Below are positions 52,064-63,769 of a stretch of 64,000 bases of DNA, in pieces. This DNA comes from Stictocephala bisonia. Taxonomy: Eukaryota; Arthropoda; Insecta; Hemiptera; Membracidae. Location: contig JAQJVL010000601.1 of NCBI GenBank assembly GCA_035578905.1, positions 427,501-491,500 on the forward strand, in the 5' to 3' direction. How positions within the stretch are numbered: position 1 is the first letter of the stretch; each line of letters begins with the position of its first letter. A program made the translations under genes and the position numbers. The notes under the pieces were generated by a model, which did not search any database, was not told the origin of the DNA, and was given only the letters and a program-made list of their open reading frames with translations.

Positions 52064-54930
52064 CTGACTCAACTCAACGAACTCACACAAACTCAAATCA
52101 AAGTATAATACGACTGCTTCATCAAAATGCCCGATTTGCCACTAACAAATTAGAAGAAATCCAAATCATGTGTGAGGAGTTACAAACAGACGTGCTTGTG
52201 GTAACTGAAAATGGATTCAATAACAATAATATCGATCGTTGTCAAATTCCAAATTTCAATTTAGCCAGCACATATTGCCGTCAACTCTCCAAAGGAGGAG
52301 GTGTCGCAATTTTCGTGAAACAAAATTATGCTTTCGACACGTTCATTCTCAATGAGACGATCGAAAAAGATTTTGAAGCAGTCGGTATCAAATTTCACAC
52401 ACAAAATTCAAAAATAGTCGTAATCGGCATATACAGATCTCCCAGTGGAAATGAAGGTATATTTTTCTAAAAACTCGAATCATTACTAATGCACCTATCA
52501 GCACATAAACAGAATTATGTGCTGATGGGTGACTTTAACATTGACGCGTTGGTCGACAATTCTCCAATCACCAAAAGATTGATCGACCTGCTAAGAACGT
52601 TCGGCCTGGAGTTGTTAATAAATACACCAACGCGGGTGTCGGCAACAACTCAAACAGCGATCGACAACGTCATCACCAATCTCTCAGGTGTCGCAGTTTA
52701 CGTGGTCAATACAGCGATTTCCGACCACTACGGCCAAGAGGCTGTAATTAGTGGGGATGCAATTGTAAGGGAGCCCAAAATTACCAAAACAATAAGAGAC
52801 ACAAGGCCAAGTAATATCACCCTCCTCAACGCTTCCCTTTCTAAAGAAAAGTGGAAATGTTTCAATTCATCACAGTCAGTCGAAAAGAATTTTAAATATT
52901 TTTCAGACTGCCTGAATTTTTACTTAAATACATGTTGTCCTACTAAAACAATCAATGCTTTACCAAAAAAGAAAAATAACAAATGGATAACTAAAGGAAT
53001 TTTGGTTTCGAGAGAAAAACTCAAATTTTACTCCAAAATTTACAAAACAAATACAAATCAAAATTTCAAATTGTTTTACCAAAATTACAAAAGAATTTAC
53101 AGAAAGGTTATCCAAGCCGCAAAATCGTATAATGTATCCAAAGCAATCATTTTATCTAAAAATAATCCCAAAACTGTGTGGGACATCATAAACAATAAGC
53201 AAATAGAACGGAAACAAATTAAAGTTAAAGTTGGGGAAAGACTTGTAGACGATTCGACCGATGTGGCAAACGAGTTTAACAGATTCTTCGCGTCTGTTGC
53301 TTTTGAGCTCGGCGCCTGTCATTCACCTCCACAAGAAACCCCTATGCGTATACGGAGCCCAGTTACATCAATGGTACTGGCTCCGGTAGTTGAGGAAGAG
53401 GTCGAGAAAATTATTCAGCAGCTCCCAGCCAAAAAATCAAACGATATATATTTAATGTCCGTGTGGCTCACTAAAAAGTTTTCGAAACAGATCATTACAC
53501 CATTGACGCAATTGATAAATTCATCTTTCGAAAATGGAGTTTTTCCCTCACTCCTTAAAGTTGCAAAAGTATGTCCAATTTTAAAGAAAAATTATCCTTA
53601 TTTCATAAACAATTACAGGCCTGTCTCAATTTTGTCAGTTTTAAGCAAAGTATTCGAAAAACTCTTTTTAATTAGAATGGTGCAGTTTCTAAACAGACAC
53701 AACCTTCTCTCTGACAACCAATTTGGTTTCAGAAAAAACAAATCGACAGTAGACGCTGTTGTGAGTCTAGTCGAGAAGGTTGTTGAGGGATTAGAAGATC
53801 GAGATTACACACTTAGTGTATTTCTCGACTTATCAAAAGCTTTCGATTGTGTTGACCACTCTAAGCTGCTTGACAAACTTGAATTTTATGGTATAAGAGG
53901 AGTGCCGCTCAAGTGGCTTCACTCTTTTCTGAACAACCGATTCCAAGTTGTCCAAATTTCAGACAAATTCTCTGAACCAATAGAGCTGAGATACGGAGTT
54001 CCTCAGGGCTCAATAATCAGCCCGATTCTTTTTCTCATCTATGTCAACGACATAGGGTCATCGCTAATGCATGGGCAACTCATTCAGTACGCAGATGACA
54101 CGACCCTTTTATTCAGAAACAAATTAACACCGATCCTTGAACAACAAGCTTTTTTTGATTTAAACAATTGTGTCCAATATTTCAACAGTCTCAATCTTGA
54201 AGTAAACCCCTCAAAATGTAATGTTTTGTCATTTTCGTTGCGACCATATGATGACATGGAGAGACCACTCATTTGGCTGGCAGATAAACGGTTAGATGAG
54301 ACTGTTAGTTCAAAATTCATGGGAATACACCTGGATCGAGGGTTGACCTGGAATTCGCACATGGACCATATTTGCTCCAAATTGTCCTCAGGCATTTATG
54401 TTTTGAGAACGTTAGCAAAATTCTGCCCAATTCAAGTTCTAATGACGGCCTATTACGGTTTGATTTACCCCCATCTCACCTACGGTGTGGTGCTGTGGGG
54501 AGCTTCTGCAAACAATCAGTTTAGCAGAGCATTTAAATTTCAAAAACAAGCGGTTCGCATTGTTGCACAATTAAAGTTAAGAGAAACCTGCAAAGAAAAA
54601 TTTAAAAAATTGCAACTGTTGACATTGCCTAGCCTTTACATACTGGAGACAACCCTATTTAGCATATCCAAAAGCGTTATGACAAGTGGTCGGGACATAC
54701 ATACACACGACACAAGAGGCAGAAACAACTACCGAACTGGGAATCACAGGACGGTAGTCCACGAACGCTTGCCCTCACACGCAGGTGTTCGTTTTGTCAA
54801 CAAGTTGCCGGATTCAATTAAGAATGCCCCAACGCTCAAGGCGTTAAAAACTCGTCTCAAACGCTGTTTAGCGTCTCATGCATTTTATAGTGTGGACGAG
54901 TTTATGGCATACAACTGGGAGACCGCATAA
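52060..54930 (+). pseudogene. LINE ORF2: endonuclease plus reverse transcriptase, one premature stop
   Basis: ORF2 nicks target DNA and reverse-transcribes the element RNA. The ATG (52060) overlaps the ORF1 stop by four bases, which suggests translation by termination-reinitiation. Codons 1-136 carry the N-terminal endonuclease motifs HQNARFATNK, VTEN and GGGVAIF. Codon 137 is an in-frame TAA (52468-52470), after which the same frame continues with MGDFN at 156-160 and SDH. Reverse-transcriptase motifs follow: NNYRPVSIL, NQFGFRKNKST, FLDLSKAFDCVDH, YGVPQGSIISP and the catalytic YADD at 677-680. Then come the thumb-like FMGIHLDRGLTWNSH, YGVVLWG and a C-terminal FYSVDEF. The expected length of about 956 codons is preserved. 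The single stop separates endonuclease halves, so the copy cannot make a normal ORF2 unless the stop is read through. No RNase H domain is seen. Confidence 0.93.
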
Positions 54931-55125
54931 TCAGAAGACTGACAACCGGTGTCGGAAGTGGGGATTTGGTATGAGTGACTATGAGTGCAACAGTAAATGA
55001 TGTATGTTTTGACAGAGGCTTTTATGTGGGATGTATGTTTTAGATTTTTATATAGGGATGACGTTTGCTATACATTTTTGTAATGTCATTGCAAATAAAT
55101 ATTTGATTTGATTTGATTTGATTTG
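54931..55125 (+). other. LINE 3' UTR, polyadenylation signal and (ATTTG)5 tail
   Basis: About 170 bases of non-coding sequence end in AATAAA at 55094-55099 and five ATTTG units at 55101-55125. Short tandem tails in place of poly(A) are known in CR1/L2-type and related LINEs and reflect how the reverse transcriptase primes. Confidence 0.8.
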
Positions 55126-55828
55126 TTTTCACGATTTAAGACATTGTGTATTAAATTATAACACATAAATTGAAACAAATTTGTTACTATTTTGTCCTAG
55201 ATAAATTTATGTTGGTAGTACTGTTACCATTATCAGTTGTTAAAGTCTGTCTCATAATACCACTGTCTATCTGTATTGAAAGTTGACTTAAACAGCTGAT
55301 AATGGTAACAATTCTGCCCACATCAATTTACCTGTGGAAAAATAGTAACAAATTTGATTTAATTTATGTGCTAAAGGTTTATACACAATGTATCAAATCA
55401 TGGAAAAAATAGCTAAGCATGTATTTTTCAAATGTAAGTTGTAAAGATTTCAGATTAGATCATTTTTTTGAATGCGTACTAAAAATTTTGTTATCTCAAT
55501 GGTAAGCTTGATAGGAAATTTGAGCTCTAATATCTACGTTATTAAGCAAAGTAACGAAAAACTGCCTAGTATAAGAAAGTCTTAAAATTACTATTTTTAT
55601 CCAAAAAAATCATAAAATAAAGTGTGTTCTATAAAATAATACCAAAGTTGACTGCCATATTGGAAAAAAGTGACAATTTTTCAACATTTAAAATGTGCAT
55701 TTATAATCGTGTCTAAAAACAAGGTAAGATCCCCCATTTAAAGTTTGCTGTCAGACTTATGATTTCCAATAGCATAATTTTGGCCCATCCTTTATATGAT
55801 TCCAATTAAAAAAGACATCCTGTATATA

Positions 55829-58800
55829 TGTATTATATTTGAATTAGATAAATATAAAAAATAGAGTAAATACATAAGAAAATTAGTTTTAAATTATTTT
55901 CTATTGTGGGTTTAGTTAATTTAGTAACAGAAAAACATGTTATTGCTTTTCAGTGTTAGTATTATAAACATGGTTAAATAAAATCGTTTTCAGTCAAACA
56001 TACGTACTAACAAATTTACTAGCAATATATCTACAATAATAAAAAAATTTTTTTTCTATTTGTTTGTAACTAGTTGTTTTCAGTTACTTGAACACCAGAA
56101 TTGGTGATTTTAAATTAGTATGTTGCCATCCCATATTATATGTATTAGGATAAAATATATGTTATAAATGTCAAAGCAATAATAATGTCAAAGTTTCTTA
56201 ATTGAATTTTTAATTTAAACATGTAATTATTTTAACTATAAACTATAGTTCAAAAATTCGTTTCCTTTGACATATAAACCATAACATAGGAGGCTATTTA
56301 CATGTTGTTACAGTAAACTAAACAGCTATTTAAAAGAAATCCACCGTTTGTATATACATTTTGAAATATTGAGTATTCACTAAAGGTCTACTATAAGTTC
56401 AATATTGAATATTATATTTGTTCTTTATTTAGGACGATGTTAGACCTGTAAAGTCCTTTCTTCCACTTATCTCCAAACATTTTATGACTATTCCTAGATA
56501 AGATATATCGTAAAACGTTTGTTTGGAAATTTCCTGAAAAACATATTTAAACCTAATATCGATATTATTGTAAATCCAAAACTTTAATAATCCAGCTGTT
56601 ATTTGAACCTAGCATTTGAAAATGAGCATTACCTAAGAGAATACGTTGTGAAACATATTACAGCTAACTCAACTATTTGAATATATTTTAAATAGCAATT
56701 ATTACAAGTTCAGAGATAGAAATACAGCAAAATATTTATAAATTGTGACTTTTATATAATGCTACTATCATATACTCTTTAATCTTTTAAACTTAATATC
56801 AGATTTTAATTTAAATATAAATGATAAGCGTCTAACACTTCTTCGTGTCTGTGTAAAATAAACATTATTTATAGAAATCATAATTTTGTGTCGGTTAATT
56901 TTCTTTTGGTTTTTCATAGTATAACTATGATCGTATTTATTAAGTTGTACGCATAAATACACTAAAACACACTGTGTATATTTAACTCCAAAAAAACTTT
57001 AGATCTTGTTTGCACATATATGATTCACATACTGGCTTTAGCCACTTAAAAGATATGTTCTAATATTTTTTAGTATCTCAGCAATTTCAAATTAAAATTA
57101 AATTAAATTGTTTGTTGTATGGTGATGCTAGTTTTTTTTATTAAAAAGGTCCATACAAGTTATTTACCGAAATTTCGAAGTGCATTTATTTTCAAACTAT
57201 CCATTTTTCGGATAAGAAGTGACGTTTGAAAACTAATATTTTATTACTTTATGCTCTACTTTATAATATTATTTTATAAGATTTTCACTATTGGGTTTTA
57301 AATTGACTTGAAACAATATACATTTTTATGAACTGAGAGAATTCTTAAATTAATATATTTTAATTATTTAACAAAAATTAAAATAAAAAGAATTCATTCT
57401 TATATTTTACAAAACCAAAGATTATGTTTAAATAAAATGTTTCTCTGAAAAAATACTCAACAAATCAAATTTATTTGGTTTTTAATAATATACTTGATAA
57501 AGATGAGGTAAATAACTCACCTTTTACGAAAGAAGGTATACGGGCCAAAATGTAATTTCCCGAGGTTGTAGCTATATAATAACTAGGGATTCTCTCCTTT
57601 GTGTAGCGATAATAACATGTCAGGATCCAATGATTCAATGCCAAGCAAACTGCAAGTTACAGTCTGTTTCATGATATCCTGTACGAGGTAAGAGTAGTGT
57701 TTTTATATAATTTTGGAGAAAATATAGCGTTATATACCTGAAACATTTCTTGAACATCCTGAATTTATTTTTGAATTCAACTATAGATTACTTACTTTTA
57801 AATTATCCTATAATTTACAAAATATTACGATGAGCATAAAACGACAAAAAAAGTGTTTTATTATGTAAAATCTTGTATCTGTGGCTTTTTACTTAAGCCC
57901 ATTATCCCTATTTACTCTTAATTTATTAAGTTTGTTATAGTAGTTCACCAGTAAATCACTTAATTTTTGAGGGTACGTATCATCTACTTATCATTTATTA
58001 AAAAAGAATGGATTAAAAAACTCAAGCTCCACAATACTAGTATTTATTTTACTAGTTTATTACGTATATATCCCTTTTTGTTGGTAAGTAGAGCATCTAT
58101 TATTAGATACAATTAAAAATAATTTATTCCTAGTATTATTTTTATTATTTTTTCCCGTTAAATATAAACATTTTAAAGTATTAAACCTAATTATTTCCTC
58201 AGCATGCAATAATAATACTATACAATAATTTTACAAATATGTAAAATTCAACATAAAATAATAATACGCCTCGTAATTAGAGAGGAAATATAACCGGCGT
58301 CGTTGTTCAGAATCTAAAACGACAAAAAGATATAATTGATTTTAGTGCTAAGACTAAGGATGACATTTTTTTTTTATCCATAAGGAAAATATATGTTACT
58401 TAACAACTAAAAGATATTTTAAAAACTGAAATAAAAATTTTTATATTTACTCACGTTATTGGAGTGTTTTCTATTAAGGAATGCACACCAACCTATAACA
58501 TAAAACACCTTTTTACTTACAAACAAGTTTTAATAATCAATTTTACAAATAAATTAAGTCGGGCATATAAAAATTCCTACCACAATGTTTTGAGAAATTC
58601 GTTCTTTAACTGCCCTGAAATATAAATAGAAAGTGCCAGAAGATAATATTTCACTCATCCATAGCAAATAAAGTAACCTAAAGTGATTTTTGTTGTATTG
58701 TTTATGTGAGAAAAATCAATGTTTTTTTTTTTTAGTTGGTCCATCAACTAAACAAATTTTGAACTGTTTAGATAGTTACTCCATTATTTAGGTTAAATTA

Positions 58801-59602
58801 TCGGATAACTAACTTCCCAACATCCATCCATACACTTAATACAGTTATTGTTTTTCACATAAACAAATTATATATAGGTAACTAATATTATATCTTATTT
58901 ATTACGGGACTTTTGTACGTCACGGTACCTCTTGGCCCTCTTCAAAAACGTCGGGGAGTGATACGTGGTTCTACGATACGTGTCAGAGTGATCGAGTCAA
59001 ACTGGCACGCGACCCTCTTCATCTTTGAAAACGATCAGCTGAATTCTGGCACTATACTTGTTTACTATATCACCTACATCTAAATCCTCTACCTTATATT
59101 CTACGTCATCACCTTTACTGTTTTTCTTCTCTTTTTTGTTATATATAAGGAAGTTCGTTTGGAATGTACAACTCGTTTGAACGTAGATCCACAGATAGAG
59201 ACTTTTTATAACCATTACCACGTAAGGGAAGAGCCAGTGTCCCAGTGGTCTAAAGCGTCAGGTATAATTATGACCTGTCTGAAAGATATAATTGGCTGTC
59301 TTAATGGCTTTGTCTGTTAGTTCTTAACAGTAACATTTAATTTGCACTATAATAGTTAACCCTCTTATTCTGTTTGAAAATATTCCCACACAGATGAATA
59401 TTCAATAGGGTCATTGGCAGAGTAAATTTGAAGAGACATTAGCCGTTATTACGTAATCATTCTAACTATAGTAGAAACATGAATTATTTTAAACTTTGAA
59501 GAAAAAAATAAATAAACAAACAAAGTTTCAGTTTATTGAGGTCTTTACATTAAGAATAATCGGTATGTTAATAGCTTAAAAGTTTTAAAATAACATGTAC
59601 AT
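55829..59602. other. AT-rich non-coding stretch
   Basis: No gene confidently recognised. It contains a possible small coding segment at 58997-59221, and a tRNA A-box-like word (AGTGGTCTAAAGCG near 59246) without a matching B box. Confidence 0.5.
58997..59221 (-). CDS. Possible short coding segment, unrecognised
   Basis: A 74-codon minus-strand frame with ordinary, charged composition ends in VFKDEEGRVPV before a TGA. It contains KKEKKNSKG and an acidic DDVEYKVEDLDVGDIV stretch, and it is less AT-biased than its surroundings. I do not recognise a family. The start is uncertain, and the piece could be a terminal exon or a fragment of a transposon protein. No splice structure or upstream exon was identified. 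Confidence 0.22.
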   Translation of the reverse strand: MVMVIKSLYLWIYVQTSCTFQTNFLIYNKKEKKNSKGDDVEYKVEDLDVGDIVNKYSARIQLIVFKDEEGRVPV

Positions 59603-60930
59603 AATGTCCTCTGCAACAGCTGTTTTACGGTCAGCCAACAACGAGTGGTGGGACTGCTGAAATACAGTACAATAACTGGGTGATATACAGATTCCAGGTT
59701 GGGTAATCTACAAGTTGGGACTCATGATCTATAAACAAATACTCAACTGTCCTCTGCAACAGCTGTTTCATGGTCTGCCAACAACAAGTGTTTGGACTGC
59801 TGAAATACAGTACATTAACTGGGTGAAACAAAGATTCCAGGTTGGGTAATCTACAAGTTGGGACTCATGATATAAACAAATACTCAACTGTCCTCTGCAA
59901 CAGCTGTTTCATGGTCTGCCAACAACAAGTGTTCGGACTGCTGAAATACAGTACATTAACTGGGTGAAACAAAGATTCCAGGTTGGGTATTCTACAAGTT
60001 GGGACTCATGATCTATAAACAAATACTCAACTATCATCTGCAACAACTGTTTCACGGTCTGCCAACAACGAGTGGTGGGACTGCTGAAATACAGTAAAAT
60101 AACTGGGTGATACACAGATTACAGGTTGGGTAATCTACAAGATGTGACTCATGTTCTATAAACGTCCATTTCTCTGTCCTCTGCAACAACTGTTTCATGG
60201 TCTGCCAACAAGGAGTGGTGACTGCTGAAATACAGTACAATAACTGGGTGATACACAGATTTCAGGTTGGGTAATCTACAAGATGAAGCTCATGTTCTAT
60301 AAACGTCCATTCCCCTGTTTATTGCAACAGCTGTATCACGGTCTGCCAACAATGAGTGTTGGGACTGCTGAAATAAAGTACAATAACTGCGTTATGTACA
60401 GGTTGAGTAGTCTACTAGATGGGACTCATGTTCTATAGACGTCCACTCCCATCTCTTCGACAACATCTGTTGTATCAAGATCTGCCAACAACAAGTGCTG
60501 AGACAGTTGAAGGACAGTACAATAATTTGGTGATAACAGGTTCCAGGGTGGGTAATCTACAAGATGGGACTTTCTATATAAACTTCCACTCCCATCTACT
60601 CAAAACAGCTGCTGTATCAAGGTTTGCCAGCAACGAGTGTTGAGGCTGTTGAAGGACAGTACAATAATTCAGTGATACGCACGCTCCAGATTGGATAATC
60701 TACAAGATGGGACTCATGTTCTATGAACACCCATTCCCCTGTCTATGGCAACAGCTGTTGTAACAGGGTCTGCCAACGACGAGTATTAGAACTGCTGAAA
60801 TACACTACAATAATTGGGTGATACACAGGCTCCAGGTTGGGTAATCTACAAGATGGGACTCATGCTCTATAAACGCCCACTCCCATCTCCTCGACAACAG
60901 CTGCTGTATCACGGTCTGCCAACGACGAAA
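59603..60930. repeat. ~142-bp satellite-like tandem array, about nine copies
   Basis: Marker CTGCAACAGCTG recurs near 59611, 59754, 59895, 60038, 60181, 60322, 60458, 60599, 60746 and 60891, giving periods of 136-147. Each unit contains GGTCTGCCAACAACGAGTG, ACTGCTGAAATACAGTACAA, CAGGTTGGGTAATCTACAAG and GGGACTCATG. The first three or four units are most alike (CAAATACTCAACTG variants), and the later ones carry a CGTCCA(C/T)TCCCC variant. The 60-80-codon frames in it are repeat artefacts. Confidence 0.93.
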
Positions 60931-62009
60931 TGACAACAATTGTCCACTTAGTTGACGCAATCACGCCAACATGGCTAACCTTAACTGACCACATTTGTTA
61001 TCAGCATACAGTATATTGCGTTTTGTAAATACTATAAAAAATAAAAAGAGGTAATGCAAAAGATTATTTTTGTCAGCAAATATAACTTTATGTTTACTTA
61101 ATACTAATATATTTAATTTTGTTGAATACTTAATTATGATGCAATAAATGTCTATTCTACTGATTACAAGGAGAAAAGATAATATTACAATTATAATTTT
61201 ATACATTATAAGTCAATTTAAACACTCATCTATCCGTGGTTAACAGTTTTCAACAACAGGCCTTAGTGAACAGGTTGTGTGTTTCAATTGCCAGTATGCA
61301 TGCATACGTGTTTATATTTATGATGTAAATAACAAAATCTTGTTAAGTATTTAACAGACTATTACCAGTTGATGATTCCTTGCTTTGCTACTGTGTGGTC
61401 CTCTACTCTGGCTTACCCTTTCCAATAAAGTATTAAAGTTTCTAAGACTTCTACGATTCGAATTTATGGGGATGCAAAGTAGGCAGTCTTTTCAGAGTTA
61501 GCAGAAATTACCTTAAACGTCTAATAGTTTAAACCAACATACACGCTTTTGTGTCATGTTTCAATTTTTTGTATCATCTGTTTGAAATAAATCATTAAAA
61601 TAACGTCAATGTTACTCTTATTGAAAATAAGAAACATTTAGAAGCTGTTCATATCCTTAAGGATGTTATCTAAAAAAATCCTTTCTTAGTAGTTACATTT
61701 TAACAAAATATAACTTCATTAAACATAAAATTAACATCATTTCACTGAATCCGGAGATTTTTTTAAAGTGAGTAGGTCATTTTTGGATTTTATATACTGT
61801 ATTAGGGTGCTGATAGTAGAAACAAGAGTGAAAATAAGGAGCAAATGAGTGGACATGAACGAGTGTAGTCATTGTAGCTAAGGTTGTTACTTAGGAAGTA
61901 CCTCCAATAACCGAGTAAGTTAATAATAGTGAAGGCATCTAAATTTCTTACAACTTTACATTCAATCTAAACGAAGATTTATTGGTTTGATATTCCTATG
62001 TTATTATTA
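60931..62009. other. AT-rich spacer
   Basis: No gene recognised. GAACGAGTGTAGTCATTGTA near 61858 matches part of R1 and may be a small R1 fragment (about 61820-61895). Confidence 0.5.
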
Positions 62010-62490
62010 TTCATTATTTATGTCTAAGATGCCGATCGTATAGATATGGGTGAATATGAAGCGTGAATGAGTGTGATGAGTGTAGATGAACGAGTGTAGT
62101 CATTGTTACTATCTGAGTTCGACTTAGCTCATAAAGGACTATTTATTAATAGCCCAATAGCCAGGGCAACTATGGGACCTACAGTTTTACGTGGAATCCG
62201 AACCACGTAGTGTTGGTCTGATTTTCAGCTAACTGACAAGTTTGACACTTAGTTCTCTTCCCCACACAACACCCTAACCTTGACTACCATTCAACACGGA
62301 CACTCCAGATTTCTTTAGTAGTGTATATATCGATGTCAACCATTGAGCAGACGCCGTGTGTTCAGTTATCTTCCCAAAACAACATCATGATCCTAACTAC
62401 CACCCTACATGGACAACCCAGACTTCTCTAGTAGTGTACACGTCAATGGTAACCATTGAGCAGACACCACGTAATTATTAGGAGGTTTGA
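62010..62490 (+). repeat. Interspersed repeat family R1, copy 7, with internal duplication
   Basis: Landmarks are ATGCCGATCGTATAGATATG, GACTATTTATTAATAGCCCA, GTGGAATCCGAACCACGTAG and TGATTTTCAGCTAACTGAC. A module of about 111 bases is present twice in tandem (62251-62362 and 62363-62472). Each runs from an AGTT(C/A)TCTTCCC start through ACTACCA, GGACA(C/A)(T/C)CCAGA, TAGTAGTGTA and CATTGAGCAGAC. The other copies have one module. Confidence 0.78.
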
Positions 62491-63769
62491 CCATTTTTTG
62501 GTTATAATTAATATAATAATGGTAAATTTATGTATTAAAATACTTATAATTATTAATCAAAATCTGGCTATTAAGTTTTTTTTTTATAGGTAAATAATTT
62601 AAGCAAGTGTATGATTATGATGATATCTTGTTAATTTTACAATTCTTCTATTTATTTTTATGTCTATTTTTGTAAGATTGAATGATTATACATATTTTTG
62701 TGCATTCGATAAACATTTCAATTTTAAAGTAATCATGCATTTTTATTAAAACATTTACACAAGGTAATTTCTAAACAAAGTATTGTATAAATATTTTTTA
62801 ACACACACTAATAAAACTATTTTAACAAACCAAAGTATAGACTAAATCCTACGGACGTTTGACAAAAAAATAAATAAATAAAAAAACGCGTTATCACTAA
62901 TTTTATTATATAATGAATTCTAGTGGTCATGTATAGTATTATCATTGATAAAATTTTAGTTTTAAATATCATGTGCAAGGGTTGGGGGGAAAGCTCAGTA
63001 AGTTACTATCCTTTTTTCAAGGAAGTAAGATAACCAGATACGTGGTGGAATCTTTATGGCAATCTTCTTTTACTGCTGCCACTTCTGCTTTGCCTCAACA
63101 CTGAGATGAGTTGCTGGTGAGTACAAAAACAAATCATATAGAGAAAAGTAAAAAAAAAAATATCTTTTTAAAAGTATTATTGCATTTGTTAAATTTATCG
63201 CAATAGATCTAATACGAGTATTTTTTATATGAAAATAATTCTATAAATATTATAATCTCGTTAAAATGTTGTATAACAGCAGTAAAAGGTTGCGTAGTTA
63301 ACTTGACTTCGTAAATAAAGTACTGAGTTACGACAAAATTTTGAAAATAATTATATAATAATTTGTATTTGATTGGTGGCTTCAAAAGCTTAAAAAAGGC
63401 TTCAATTAAGAAGTCCGCTAACAGTCTTAAATCAAATATGCCTGCAAGCAGTGATATTGGAACTGTATCGTTGCGTTTCAGAATGTTCTTTTATGTTCTT
63501 AATTACTATAATATGCTATTCGTGACTATTGGTGTTTCATTTTTGTGTCTAATGTATTTTTTTCTATTTTAACTTACTAAATGTGAAGTATAGCACTAAT
63601 TTATATATAATCGGAGGATGTATCTTTTTATCTGAAATGAGTGGTGATATTTCTGCACGTCGACTGAAGTAAGAATGGTTGACCTTCGGTTCCGGACTAA
63701 ATTGAGAGATATCATTACTTTAATAATTATCAACCATATAAACAATTTCATATATTATTATTCATTTTT
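62491..63769. other. AT-rich spacer
   Basis: No gene recognised. The 69-codon frame at 63363-63572 has no identifiable motif and is not called. Confidence 0.5.

Larger units (their letters stand above)
50266..55123 (+). mobile_element. Nearly full-length non-LTR retrotransposon (CR1/L2/jockey-like)
   Basis: The element comprises a 43-base 5' leader, ORF1 (50309-52063), ORF2 (52060-54930), a 3' UTR of about 170-190 bases, AATAAA at 55094-55099 and the start of an (ATTTG)5 tail. TGTTTTC occurs at 50259-50265 and again at 55124-55130, just outside, and is the likely target-site duplication. The uninterrupted opposite arm of the foldback element shows what the empty site looked like. The order ORF1 with esterase, then endonuclease-reverse transcriptase without RNase H, with a short tandem tail, fits the CR1/L2/jockey group. 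The clade is not resolved. Both ORFs are otherwise open, so insertion is probably fairly recent. Confidence 0.88.
49862..55828. mobile_element. Palindromic foldback element split by a LINE
   Basis: The left outer arm (49862-50265) is the approximate reverse complement of 55404-55828. Shared words include TATATACAGGRTGT at the ends, CAAACTTTAAATGGGG, CTTACCTTGTTTTTA, AGTAATTTTAAGACT and CATGCTTAGCTAT. The palindrome resumes at about 55131 after the LINE (ACGATTTAAGACATTGTGTA) and its inner arms meet near 55267 with a spacer of about 38 bases. Removing the LINE leaves about 1.1 kb of nearly pure inverted repeat with no coding capacity. Arm identity looks moderate, suggesting an older insertion. 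Superfamily not assigned; a TA target duplication is possible but unproven. Confidence 0.85.

Noticed and set aside
54084..54395. Minus-strand 103-codon ORF
   Set aside because: It is a shadow lying opposite the reverse-transcriptase coding sequence.
59240..59275. tRNA-derived SINE head
   Set aside because: An A-box-like word is present, but no B box at the expected distance and no second copy was found.
59631..60240. Three similar minus-strand ORFs of 62-68 residues
   Set aside because: They are periodic readings of the ~142-bp tandem array, not a gene family.
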